This document shows positions 27,228 to 34,772 of a DNA stretch of 64,000 nucleotides, piece after piece. The stretch spans positions 124,001 through 188,000 of the forward strand of contig NZ_AP023189.1 of assembly GCF_012767755.2 (NCBI RefSeq). Direction: 5' to 3'. This DNA is from Pseudomonas tohonis. Lineage in GTDB: Bacteria; Pseudomonadota; Gammaproteobacteria; Pseudomonadales; Pseudomonadaceae. Every line of letters begins with the position of its first letter. The first letter of the stretch is position 1. A program made the position numbers and the translations under genes. The notes beneath the pieces are model-generated. The model ran no database searches. It saw only the letters and a program-made list of their open reading frames with translations, and was not told the DNA's origin.

Positions 27228-27593
27228 ATGTCCAAACTTGCTGAATTCAAGGCACTTGAAGCCCAACTCGCCGCCCAACTTAAACAGCTAAATGAGCTGA
27301 AAAATGACGATGGACTTAAGCGAGAGATTGAGTTTGAGGAGAAGCTTCGCGAATTGATGGCTGAATATGGATTTGGCCTGAAGGGAATCATTGCTCTGCT
27401 CGATCCGCAGGCCTGCTCTCTTGGAGCAACACCTGTTCCTACCACTAGAGGAAACCGCCGTCAGCGCCAGCTCAAAGTTTACAAAAACGAAGAAACTGGC
27501 GAGATTGTAGAAACCAAAGGCGGCAACAATAAAGTGCTGAAGGCTTGGAAAGACAAGTACGGGGCTGCGAAGGTTCAAGGCTGGTTGCAGTAG
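27228..27593 (+). CDS. MvaT/MvaU-type H-NS family xenogeneic silencer, island copy
   Basis: A 121-aa protein. N-terminal coiled coil with MSKLAEFKALEAQLAAQL and a conserved EFEEKLRELMAEYG, then ALLDP and a C-terminal DNA-binding domain VYKNEETGEIVETKGGNNKVLKAWKDKYG with the TKGGN core of the MvaT AT-hook-like motif. Pseudomonads use MvaT and MvaU to silence AT-rich foreign DNA. This is a diverged extra copy carried on the island, likely silencing cargo or modulating the host protein through mixed oligomers. It has its own upstream gap of 128 bp and a strong terminator downstream. Confidence 0.9.
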   Translation: MSKLAEFKALEAQLAAQLKQLNELKNDDGLKREIEFEEKLRELMAEYGFGLKGIIALLDPQACSLGATPVPTTRGNRRQRQLKVYKNEETGEIVETKGGNNKVLKAWKDKYGAAKVQGWLQ

Positions 27594-27611
27594 GGCCTAT
27601 CTCGTTGGATG

Positions 27612-27638
27612 AAAAAGCCAGGTATTGCCTGGCTTTTT
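27612..27638 (+). terminator. Terminator after the mvaT-like gene
   Basis: AAAAAGCCAGG (27612-27622), loop TATTG, CCTGGCTTTTT (27628-27638): perfect 11-bp inverted repeat with A and T tracts, usable in both directions. Confidence 0.92.
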
Positions 27639-27742
27639 ACTAGCTGCTGCGAGCGGCGGTTGGTCAGAACGAATGCTATACCGATAGAACTCTACGCTTA
27701 GAGAAAGCGTGGTAGAGAAAACCTGCCACTTGGCGGTTTGGC

Positions 27743-28231
27743 TCAGGAAGGAAAAACTCGATGCTCGCGATCCAGTAGAACTAAAAAGAATGCGGCTTTT
27801 GCTCGAAAACCATGAACGCGCATTTTTTGGTTCACTCGTAGTTCGAAGAATGTGATGTCGTCTCCGATCTGCTTTCGCACTCTCTTCAGATGTTCTTCGG
27901 CGCCATTTTTTATAGTGGCTATATCGTACTGCGTATAGGCTAAACCGGCTTTGTTATCGCCTTTCCCGCTGGTTTCTAAAACCTGGCGCCAGGTTCGATC
28001 GCGAAGCGCAGAAATAAAGTCGCTGAAACTTTTGAGCTCATCTTTCTCCCATGCAGAAAAGCACTCAAAGGCGTTGCAAAAATATTTTAGTGTGACAAAT
28101 GGGTTTTCATTGTCAGCCGAGCCGCCGTTCATTGTGTTATTAAGAGAAAAGACTTTCTCTTCAATGGGAGATAGCTTGCTAGCGGACTGTGCTTGCTGGT
28201 GTATTTTATCCTTGGGTAGTTTCTTCACCAT
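27743..28231 (-). CDS. Putative toxin partner of the Panacea protein
   Basis: A 162-aa protein overlapping the Panacea gene by 26 bp, so the two are an operon. The C-terminal part (about 125-160: FELRVNQKMRVHGFRAKAAFFLVLLDREHRVFPS) has the beta-rich look of small RelE/HigB-like or ToxN-like RNases, where a protein ends on strands carrying basic residues. The first 100 residues are helical. Panacea antitoxins are known to pair with very different toxins, so position supports a toxin role more than sequence does. No active site can be named. Confidence 0.55.
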   Translation of the reverse strand: MVKKLPKDKIHQQAQSASKLSPIEEKVFSLNNTMNGGSADNENPFVTLKYFCNAFECFSAWEKDELKSFSDFISALRDRTWRQVLETSGKGDNKAGLAYTQYDIATIKNGAEEHLKRVRKQIGDDITFFELRVNQKMRVHGFRAKAAFFLVLLDREHRVFPS

Positions 28232-28691
28232 CTTCCAACTCCCCGTAAACCTCCTTATAGAAGCTAAGAATTGAGTCCTTTGAAATCACTTCCTCGCAAC
28301 GCTCCTCAGGGTCGCGGCCGCCGCGGGCGCTGATCCAAGGACGCTCGGAGTGAGTCATAGCTTCAAGCTTCTTGGCAGCAAATGAGCCGTAAGCATCGCG
28401 AACCTGCTCCAATATATTAAGAGAGTCCGCATCAATACCTTCGGATGCGCCACCAGGTACGATCGGTTGCCAGCCGTAGCGCTTAAATTCGTGCCAAACG
28501 GAAGGTACTACCGGACCATGAGGCCATGCTTGCATGTCTTCATCAAACAATGGCCGATCTAAGGCCATCAAATGCCAAGCTTGCGCGAAGTAGAGAAGCT
28601 TCTGCACCTGCAGATGCGTTACGACCTCGCCAGCCGCATGGTCGCTTAGGTTGTTCACAAACCAGTTTGCGACGGCAACAGGCTTTGTCAT
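28206..28691 (-). CDS. Panacea (DUF4065) domain antitoxin-like protein
   Basis: A 161-aa protein from MTKPVAVANWFV. It has the hallmark order of the Panacea/SocA domain: THLQVQKLLYFAQAWHLMALDRPLFDEDMQAWPHGPVVPSVW. DUF4065 proteins act as antitoxins, and SocA acts as a proteolytic adaptor. I choose the ATG at 28689-28691 because it overlaps the stop of an upstream frame as ATGA; an alternative start four codons earlier exists. A downstream partner overlaps its 3' end, as in PanAT toxin-antitoxin loci. Confidence 0.85.
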   Translation of the reverse strand: MTKPVAVANWFVNNLSDHAAGEVVTHLQVQKLLYFAQAWHLMALDRPLFDEDMQAWPHGPVVPSVWHEFKRYGWQPIVPGGASEGIDADSLNILEQVRDAYGSFAAKKLEAMTHSERPWISARGGRDPEERCEEVISKDSILSFYKEVYGELEDGEETTQG

Positions 28692-28966
28692 CCCAATCTC
28701 CAATGTTCTAAATGGTCGCCCAGCTTGTCAGACGGATTCATTCGGAAGTGAGTCTCCTGACCAACTGCCTTTAGGCGACTATAGCTGATGCGCTCAACGG
28801 CTGAGCCTTCAGTGATCCTGCTCTCACTAGAGACGCTCAGATTAATCGAGCTCGAGCCGTTGCAAGGGGCGATAGAGTACTCGGCGAAATCGAGAAGGGA
28901 CAATCTCAGCTTTAACCGACAGCCGGTAGCTGCCGCGTGGCATCGCCCCGCATTAGCTCTCTCCAC
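28688..28966 (-). CDS. Small hypothetical protein coupled to the Panacea gene
   Basis: Up to 92 aa, with an uncertain (possibly GTG) start. Its TGA (28688-28690) overlaps the Panacea ATG, the usual sign of co-translation. The residues LSLLDFAEYSIAPCNG and NLSVSSESRITEGSAVERISYSRLK suggest a beta-rich fold. No family is recognised. It may be the 3' remnant of a longer gene or a third component of the toxin-antitoxin operon. Confidence 0.4.
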   Translation of the reverse strand: MERANAGRCHAAATGCRLKLRLSLLDFAEYSIAPCNGSSSINLSVSSESRITEGSAVERISYSRLKAVGQETHFRMNPSDKLGDHLEHWRLG

Positions 28967-29022
28967 ACAACATGATCCGCCATGGGCAAGGCCGATAGGT
29001 GATCAACCGGTTGCCCCAGCCT

Positions 29023-29078
29023 TTTATAGAGAATTATTCCAGGCCAATAATTATCGCCCTGGAATAATTCTCTATAAA
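29023..29078. repeat. 21-bp perfect inverted repeat with 14-nt spacer
   Basis: Arm 1 (29023-29043) begins TTTATAGAGAATTATTCC and arm 2 (29058-29078) is its exact reverse complement. The arms are AT-rich, without a T-run, so this is not a standard terminator. No IS end was recognised. It lies in the otherwise empty stretch 28967-29251. Candidates are a recombinase crossover or attachment site, an IS/MITE remnant, or a replication or regulatory hairpin. Confidence 0.85.
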
Positions 29079-29251
29079 GTCGCAGGAGGACAGGAACGAG
29101 CGCATAACCAGGAGAATCGACAATTAATCACCGCGCAAGCCAGGAGTCCTGGCAATCGAAGCCTCATCATGAGAATTATGTGGAATTATGCGAAAATTCA
29201 TAATGTCACTGACTGCCCAGTCACCTTGTCGCTCGGAGCGATACCCAAGGG

Positions 29252-29686
29252 CTAGCAGCTACCTGCGAGAAGCGGCCATCGATCATGAATCCAGGTGTAC
29301 TCAGCCGGTGCGTTGGTAGTCACGATATACACCCGGCGCTGCTCGCCCTCCCCAATGACCAAGCACTCCAAAGCGGAGCCCTCCGGCACATCGAACCAGT
29401 GGGACTGTCGGTTCTTGTCGCCCGGATGACCGTCCTTCTCCATGAAGCGCTGCACCATTGCCAGCCCTTGCCGCGGCCGATACTTGGCCCACCCGCCGGC
29501 CTGCACAGTGCTGAGCCTTGCCCAGCCACCAGGTGGACCTTCGCCAGGCTCTTCCTTGCGCCGGCCCCACTGAATCCAATCGAGCTGGCCGGAGCCTTCC
29601 AGAAGCACTGGTAGGGCTGCCTTGGGATTGGGGAAGTAGATTTTCCAGACCTTCTCAGCCTCGCGGGCCTCAACACCTCCGCACAT
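29252..29686 (-). CDS. Miniature SRAP (YedK/HMCES-like) protein
   Basis: A 144-aa protein starting MCGGV, with the Cys2 that in SRAP proteins crosslinks to abasic sites in single-stranded DNA after Met removal. The C-terminal RRVYIVTTNAPAEYTWIHDRWPLL matches the ITTxAxxxxxxIHDRMP signature of the family. It is much shorter than YedK (about 220 aa), lacking the middle region. Likely role: shielding abasic sites or related DNA protection, though the shortened fold may have lost it. A DNA-repair gene on the island fits the defence context. Confidence 0.75.
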   Translation of the reverse strand: MCGGVEAREAEKVWKIYFPNPKAALPVLLEGSGQLDWIQWGRRKEEPGEGPPGGWARLSTVQAGGWAKYRPRQGLAMVQRFMEKDGHPGDKNRQSHWFDVPEGSALECLVIGEGEQRRVYIVTTNAPAEYTWIHDRWPLLAGSC

Positions 29687-29791
29687 CGACTACCTCCTCG
29701 AGCTGCGCGCAGCTGCACATTTGGTGCTCGTCTTCCTGTTCTAGACTGCTCGCGCAGGACGCACATTCCCCAACCGGAAAAGGATTTCGCC

Positions 29792-30001
29792 ATGGGATTT
29801 CTGACCGTCACTCGCCGCGAAGGCGAGACCATCCGCCTCACCATCGACCCCGGCGTCGACACTGAGAAACTACTCGCGCTGCTACTGCGCGATGGCATCA
29901 CCATCCACATGCATCGAGGTCAGCACAACGGGCATATCCGCGTGGGCATCGAGGCGCCGAAGCAGATCCAGATCAGCCGCGCTGAGTTGGTCGAGGACTG
30001 A
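29792..30001 (+). CDS. Divergent CsrA/RsmA-family translational regulator
   Basis: A 69-aa protein starting MGFLTVTRREGETIRLTI, aligned with the CsrA start MLxLTRRxGExxxI, and later GHIRVGIEAPKQIQISRAEL, matching the VRIGVxAPKxVxVxRxE strand and loop. The middle is longer than in CsrA. CsrA/RsmA dimers bind GGA motifs in mRNA leaders. Key Arg residues at the RNA face are partly kept (TRRE, SRAE). Carried on the island, it could reprogramme the Gac/Rsm pathway. AAAGGA lies before the ATG. Confidence 0.85.
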   Translation: MGFLTVTRREGETIRLTIDPGVDTEKLLALLLRDGITIHMHRGQHNGHIRVGIEAPKQIQISRAELVED

Positions 30002-30138
30002 GACCGTCCACTCCACCTGTCGGCGTCTCTTCCGGTTCTGATTGACCGGCGTCGGATCATCTCAAATACTGTTTGTTCATACAGTATCGTTTTAGGTGTT
30101 CCGATGCCATCTCTCTCCATACTCCCCCGAGGTGAGTA

Positions 30139-30321
30139 GGTGTGTCCGCACATAGCCTGTACGCCTGGGTAAAGCGCTACAGCAAGCCCCAAGTACAGCG
30201 GCAGCAGGTAGATGATCAGCAAGCCGAACTGCGTCGTTTGCGCGCTGAACTCAAGCGAGTGACCGAAGAGCGAGACATCCTAAAAAAGGCCGCCGCGTAC
30301 TTTGCCAAGGAGTCCGGCTGA
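30139..30321 (+). pseudogene. IS3 orfA 3' remnant
   Basis: Codons VSAHSLYAWVKRYSKPQVQ through ERDILKKAAAYFAKESG then TGA (30319-30321). This is the C-terminal leucine-zipper half of orfA; the N-terminal HTH is absent. The IS3 slippery A6G run (30282-30288), used for -1 frameshifting into orfB, is preserved. Confidence 0.9.
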
Positions 30322-30347
30322 AGTACGCCGTTATCAGCAAGCTGTCG

Positions 30348-31193
30348 GTGGAGTACCCGGTGCGGCGCCTCTGCCAGACCCTCCAGGTACATCCCAGCGG
30401 TTACTACGCCTGGCTGGCCGAGCCGAAATCTGCACGCGCCAAGGAGGATCAGCGTCTGCTCGGATTGATCAAGCATGCCTGGTTGGAAAGCGGCGGGGTC
30501 TACGGCTACCGCAAGATCCACGACGACCTGCGTGAGCTGGGCGAGTCTTGTGGTCGGCACCGCGTGGCTCGCCTGATGCGGGGAGAGGGACTGCGCTCGC
30601 AGACCGGTTATCGTCGGCGCCCCGGGTACTATGGTGGCAAGCCGACTGTGACCTCGCCCAACCGTCTGGAGCGGAAGTTCAACGTCAGTGAACCGAACAA
30701 GGTCTGGGTCACCGACATCACTTACATCCGCACCTATGAGGGTTGGTTGTACTTGGCGGTGGTACTGGATCTGTTTTCGCGCCAAGTGATTGGCTGGTCG
30801 ATGAAGCCACGGATGTGCAGCGACCTGGCCATTGATGCCCTGTTGATGGCGGTGTGGCGGCGAAAGCCCAAGCAGGAAGTGATGATCCACTCCGACCAGG
30901 GCAGCCAGTTCAGCAGCTCGGACTGGCAGAGTTTCCTCAAGGCCAACAACCTGATCAGCAGCATGAGTCGACGCGGCAACTGCCACGACAACGCGGTCGC
31001 GGAAAGCTTTTTCCAGTTGCTGAAGCGGGAACGCATCCGACGGAAAACCTACGGCACCCGCGAAGAAGCCCGCAGTGATGTGTTCGATTACATCGAGATG
31101 TTTTATAACCCCAAGCGCCGGCACAGCAGCGCTATGCAGCTATCGCCAGTGGAGTTTGAAAAGCGCTATTTCCAGAGCTTGGAGAGTGTCTAG
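30348..31193 (+). CDS. IS3-family transposase OrfB (DDE)
   Basis: A 281-aa frame from a GTG, normally made as an OrfAB fusion by frameshifting. The HTH_21-type start PVRRLCQTLQVHPSGYYAW is followed by the rve integrase core: WVTDITYIRTYEGWLYLAVVLDLFSR (first Asp), HSDQGSQFSSSDW (second Asp) and NAVAESFFQLLKRE (Glu). The DDE triad is intact, but with the left end and orfA start missing the element cannot transpose alone. Confidence 0.95.
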   Translation: MEYPVRRLCQTLQVHPSGYYAWLAEPKSARAKEDQRLLGLIKHAWLESGGVYGYRKIHDDLRELGESCGRHRVARLMRGEGLRSQTGYRRRPGYYGGKPTVTSPNRLERKFNVSEPNKVWVTDITYIRTYEGWLYLAVVLDLFSRQVIGWSMKPRMCSDLAIDALLMAVWRRKPKQEVMIHSDQGSQFSSSDWQSFLKANNLISSMSRRGNCHDNAVAESFFQLLKRERIRRKTYGTREEARSDVFDYIEMFYNPKRRHSSAMQLSPVEFEKRYFQSLESV

Positions 31194-31211
31194 AAAACCT
31201 GGGGCGATTCA

Positions 31212-31619
31212 GCCTTCACCGATGCGTTGCAGCTGGCAGCCGCAGGCGCATTGGGTGTTCTCCGGTTCGTGGCGGATCACGGTGCGCGGAAATTGTGCCG
31301 GCAGCGGTGTGCGCTTGGGCTGTTGGCGGGGTTCGGCTGGAGCAACCGGGGGATTGACAGCTTTCAGCTCCGCCTCGATGGCGGCGATGTCAGTGTCGAG
31401 CAGGTCGTCCAGCAAGCTACCCTGGTCAGGGCTCAGTTGCTCGCTACGCTTGGCAAACTTGTGCCGTTTGTACCAAGCGATTTCGTGTGTGAGCTGCTCA
31501 ATGATGGTTTGATCACGGTGGATTTTCTTGCCCATCACGTCGACCTGCGTCAGCAACTGCGCGGCCAGTGTGCGCAGTTGCTCAGCTGTCAGTTGGTCGA
31601 GATTGGGCGAGGAGTTCAT
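31212..31619 (-). pseudogene. IS66 tnpC N-terminal fragment
   Basis: 136 codons of the about 510-aa IS66 transposase: MNSSPNLDQLTAEQLRTLAA, a coiled coil and the zinc-finger segment CACGCQLQRIGE, then the frame stops in IS3 sequence. The catalytic DDE part is missing. Confidence 0.93.
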
Positions 31620-31680
31620 GCTGCTGATTGTGCCAGAGCAGACGCTCTGCGCAGATACACCGATGGGCTAATAGCCGGTG

Positions 31681-32046
31681 CTACAGCACTGTGATCGCGC
31701 CGCCCGCACCGACCCGCTGCCAGGGCAGCCCCAGTACCAACGCCTGAAGTTGCTCGGTGTCGAGTTCAACTTCCGAGCCGTGGCGGATGCCTGGCCAGTG
31801 AAACTTGCCCTGGTTCAATCGCCGCGCGGCCAGCCAGATACCCACGCCGTCATGCACCAGGACTTTCATGCGGTTGGCGCGGCGATTGGCGAACAGATAG
31901 GCGCAGTGCGGCTTCGCCGCACCGAACACCGCCACCACGCGGGCCAACGCGGTTTCAGTGCCCGCGCGCATATCCATGGGTTCGGTGGCGAGCCAGATAC
32001 TATCGATACGGATCACTGGGCGAGCCCCCGGACAAAGCGGGCGCAT
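31681..32046 (-). CDS. tnpB: IS66 accessory protein TnpB
   Basis: A 121-aa protein with the family core IDSIWLATEPMDMRAGTETALARVVAVFGAAKPHCAYLFANRRANRMKVLVHDGVGIWLAARRL. Required with TnpA and TnpC for IS66 transposition; its mechanism is not known. It overlaps tnpA by 34 bp and is intact, but the element has lost tnpC. Confidence 0.95.
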   Translation of the reverse strand: MRPLCPGARPVIRIDSIWLATEPMDMRAGTETALARVVAVFGAAKPHCAYLFANRRANRMKVLVHDGVGIWLAARRLNQGKFHWPGIRHGSEVELDTEQLQALVLGLPWQRVGAGGAITVL

Positions 32047-32330
32047 CCTTCAGGATCGGAAGCTGGCCATTTCACTGTGATCGATTGCTCGCCCAGCGGT
32101 AGCTCGATAATCACAGCTGGTTCAACTGGTCGTTTTGGCGTAACTCTCGCAGGAACGAACGCCGGCAACGCCGCTGGCAGTTGATCTCGATAAAGCGGTA
32201 GCCACTTGCGAATGACGTTGGCATTGATGCCGTGGCGGATGGCAACGCTGGAAACGGTCGCACCGGGTTGCAGGCACTCCTGAACAACCTGGGCCTTGAA
32301 CGGTTTGGGGTAAGAGCTTCGTTGGCGCAT
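32013..32330 (-). CDS. tnpA: IS66 accessory protein TnpA
   Basis: A 105-aa protein with an IS3/IS66-type HTH: SYPKPFKAQVVQECLQPGATVSSVAIRHGINANVIRKWL, then a C-terminal ITVKWPASDPEGCARFVRGL. It is the first gene of the IS66 operon, 36 bp inside the element end. Confidence 0.94.
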   Translation of the reverse strand: MRQRSSYPKPFKAQVVQECLQPGATVSSVAIRHGINANVIRKWLPLYRDQLPAALPAFVPARVTPKRPVEPAVIIELPLGEQSITVKWPASDPEGCARFVRGLAQ

Positions 32331-32529
32331 GGAAATCCCGGCGATAAGGGCTATCGCGTCCGCTTAAAAATACGCGGACACCATCGTCCTTAATGCTGGA
32401 GTTCGGAAGGTGAGTTGGCCGGACGGATACGCTGCAAAGCATCACCCTCGAACAACTCTGTCCTTGATCTCTAGCGTGGTATCGGAACAACCGACTACCC
32501 CTACCTGCCCCTTTGGATGCCAGCCTCAG

Positions 32530-34206
32530 TTAATCAGCTTGAGCTGTGCGCTCAGCCTGGCAGGGAAGAAACAGATCTAGATCTCGCTGGTATGCAGAGG
32601 TCTTCACCTGCATCAAGCTGAGCACCGAGTGGAACAGATAGTCCTGGGACACCTCCGTCTCAGCATGCTGCTTCATGCACTGACTGCTCACCCCACTACT
32701 CTCTTCCATGCCGCTGGACAACCACAGAACCATTGGGACATGGGTCTGCTCGCTAGGCGCCATCGCATAAGGTAGACCGTGCAGGTAGATCCCACCCTCC
32801 CCCAAGGACTCACCATGGTCAGAGACATAAAGCATGGCGGTGTCCAAGCGCTTCGAGTTGCTTTGCAGTAGATCGATGGCCGCGGACAACACGTAGTCCG
32901 TGTAGGTAATACTGTTGTCGTATGCATTCACAATGCTTTCTCGAGAGCATTGGTCTAGCTGGTTGCTCTCGCACACCGGAGTGAACGTCTCAAAAGCCTT
33001 GGGATAGCGCTTGTAGTAAGCAGGCCCATGGCTGCCCTTCATATGCAATACGATTACCGCGTCCTTATTCAACTGATCAAGGTAGCGTTGTAGGTCATAC
33101 AGCAAGATCTCATCCTGACACTCTCCCTCGGCACATAGCGTTGGAACGTCCAGATTCGATAGATCTTCATGGGGTACTCGATCACAGGCACCCTTGCACC
33201 CGGAATTGTTGTCACGCCAAAGCACTTCGACCCCGGCTCTCTGCAACACATCCAGCAGCCCCTCACGGTTCCCCGCCATGCTGTCCTTGTAGTTGTCATG
33301 CCCCACGTCGAGGAACATGCACGGCACAGAAACGGCTGTTGAGGTACCGCACGAAGTAGTCTTAGGGAAATTCACCACGCCACGCAGCCCTAGCTCCGGG
33401 TTGGTCTCACGGGCGTAGCCATTAAGGGAAAAGTTGGCAGCGCGCGCCGTTTCACCAACCACGACCACAGTCACACGAGGCTTCCCACCAGAGCCTGCTC
33501 GGGCAACGCGATGGGCATCCTCGCCGACGAGCTCCAATTTAGTTGGGCTTGCTAACTCACGTTTGAGATAGCCATGTGCTGCCGCCACCACATTCGATGG
33601 GACAAGCAACAAACGAACCTCGCGGTGATTGCGGATTAGTGAGGCGTAAGGTTGGTAAAAAGCGAAGGCGACCGCTAGCAGGCAAACGGTCGCTACACCC
33701 ATACCACCTAATTTGGCAGAGACCTCACGCTTCCAACCACGCGAGGTCAGCTGAGTGCGCAGAATTAGTAGCGCTGGAACCACGCCAAAACATGCAATCC
33801 AGGCAATCAGGCGCCCATTGACCAGGTCAAGCGCCTCTGCCTGATCGGTCTGTACCACATTGGTCAGCATCGAATAATCAATCACGATGCCGTAGGTATT
33901 CATGAAATAGCCCGCACCTGCAGAAACCAGAACCAACATGCAGAGTACCGGCTTACTTAACCGCCCCCATGCCAGCAGGCTGAGCAATAGGTAAAGCCAG
34001 CACAGCACGAAGATTGGCAGGCTGGCCAGAAACAGGATGTTCCCGTTACCCCAGCCACTAACCCCATCCCAGACAACACGCCAGAAAGACCAGTTTGCCG
34101 TCAGCATTAGCCACGCTGCGACTATCAAAACCAGCTTGCTGGGCGTCGCCCTGAAGCGCCAACTGCTAAGGCGTTGGGTAAGAGAATGTAGCGGAGAAGT
34201 AGACAC
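32530..34206 (-). CDS. eptA: Lipid A phosphoethanolamine transferase (EptA-like)
   Basis: A 558-aa inner-membrane enzyme with five N-terminal membrane helices (residues about 25-195) and a periplasmic sulfatase-like domain. VVVVGETAR holds the metal Glu252, CGTSTAVSVPCMF the nucleophile Thr288, and YVSDHGESLGE the Asp/His metal ligands. Cys residues pair to form disulfides (for example CKGAC). It moves phosphoethanolamine from lipid to lipid A, reducing binding of polymyxin-type peptides. It is divergent from a ColS-like kinase. ColRS controls a phosphoethanolamine transferase in P. putida (recalled). Pseudomonads usually have a chromosomal copy elsewhere, so this may be a second one. Confidence 0.93.
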   Translation of the reverse strand: MSTSPLHSLTQRLSSWRFRATPSKLVLIVAAWLMLTANWSFWRVVWDGVSGWGNGNILFLASLPIFVLCWLYLLLSLLAWGRLSKPVLCMLVLVSAGAGYFMNTYGIVIDYSMLTNVVQTDQAEALDLVNGRLIAWIACFGVVPALLILRTQLTSRGWKREVSAKLGGMGVATVCLLAVAFAFYQPYASLIRNHREVRLLLVPSNVVAAAHGYLKRELASPTKLELVGEDAHRVARAGSGGKPRVTVVVVGETARAANFSLNGYARETNPELGLRGVVNFPKTTSCGTSTAVSVPCMFLDVGHDNYKDSMAGNREGLLDVLQRAGVEVLWRDNNSGCKGACDRVPHEDLSNLDVPTLCAEGECQDEILLYDLQRYLDQLNKDAVIVLHMKGSHGPAYYKRYPKAFETFTPVCESNQLDQCSRESIVNAYDNSITYTDYVLSAAIDLLQSNSKRLDTAMLYVSDHGESLGEGGIYLHGLPYAMAPSEQTHVPMVLWLSSGMEESSGVSSQCMKQHAETEVSQDYLFHSVLSLMQVKTSAYQRDLDLFLPCQAERTAQAD

Positions 34207-34260
34207 TTAGGTCCCCCAGGAACTGCACTTGAAAGTTGGAGCGCAGCCTAGGGACGGGGA

Positions 34261-34290
34261 TGTGAAGACAACGTCTGGAGTTTGTGAAGA
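34261..34290. promoter_or_regulatory. Direct repeat TGTGAAGA upstream of eptA
   Basis: TGTGAAGA occurs at 34261-34268 and 34283-34290, 22 bp apart (two helical turns), 55-84 bp before the eptA start. Read on the minus strand it is TCTTCACA, similar to the TTTTCAC core of the ColR box but with C for one T. It is a candidate response-regulator site for eptA. Confidence 0.4.
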
Positions 34291-34470
34291 ATTCGTTGGT
34301 TTAACAGTCTGCTGAGCGTTCTATACACAGCAAATATCCAGAACCAAATAAGCATCAAACCAGAGGATTATCCGCTCTAGATCAATGCTTTCGAGCGACC
34401 TAGAGCGAAGCCAGGGAGAGTTATCGCACTCATCTCCAGCAGGGTCAGAAGTCGCTGATATCACGCTTAT

Positions 34471-34486
34471 TTTAGGTTTTTTTCAC
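34471..34486 (+). promoter_or_regulatory. ColR-type box upstream of the kinase gene
   Basis: TTTAGGTTTTTTTCAC matches in every position the ColR consensus as I recall it, YYNASNNYTTTTTCAC. It is on the plus strand, 286 bp before the kinase start. The rest of 34207-34772 has no gene I can support; 34487-34772 would be a long leader. Confidence 0.55.
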
Positions 34487-34772
34487 GATTCTTTTATAAA
34501 TGGCAGCCTAAAGTCTCAATTTATTCTGCCTAGCCCTCTCCTCCCACAGATGCTCAAAGTGCACACAGCCTTCCACCCGCAGCTTGTCGGTCCGTAAATG
34601 CTGCGCTCTGCATCACGAGCTTCGTCAGCGCATCCCCGAAGAATTTGCGAAGGTAGGCCAATGGCTTGCCATGAGGCGGAACCTTCACCGTGCTCTCCTG
34701 CTATAGGAAGTATGTCCATCAGACCAATCAGGGTCTGTGAGTGCCAAGCGGCACTAACCCACGACCGCAAAC

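Larger units (their letters stand above)
30139..31211 (+). mobile_element. IS3-family element, left end deleted
   Basis: The region holds the 3' part of orfA, a complete orfB reading in the -1 frame, and the right end. The right terminus is read as ...GGGGCGATTCA at 31201-31211, where IS66 sequence begins directly. No matching left terminus (TGAATCGCCCC) is present upstream and orfA starts in mid-gene, so at least about 150 bp of the left end is gone. It was inserted in the IS66 tnpC. Confidence 0.85.
31212..32366 (-). mobile_element. IS66-family element, truncated
   Basis: tnpA and tnpB are complete and tnpC is cut by the IS3 element at 31212. The far end is near 32366, where the sequence reads TATCGCGTCCGCTTA, the reverse complement of a GTAAGCG-type IS66 terminus. 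The rest of tnpC and the other end are not on the far side of IS3. Confidence 0.85.

Noticed and set aside
28788..29255. 155-codon plus-strand frame over the 21-bp inverted repeat
   Set aside because: It crosses the inverted repeat and lies opposite the coupled minus-strand frame. No ribosome site or family was seen.
31681..32330. IS66 TnpB/TnpA as parts of a working IS
   Set aside because: The catalytic TnpC is truncated by IS3 and the second end is missing, so the element is a remnant.
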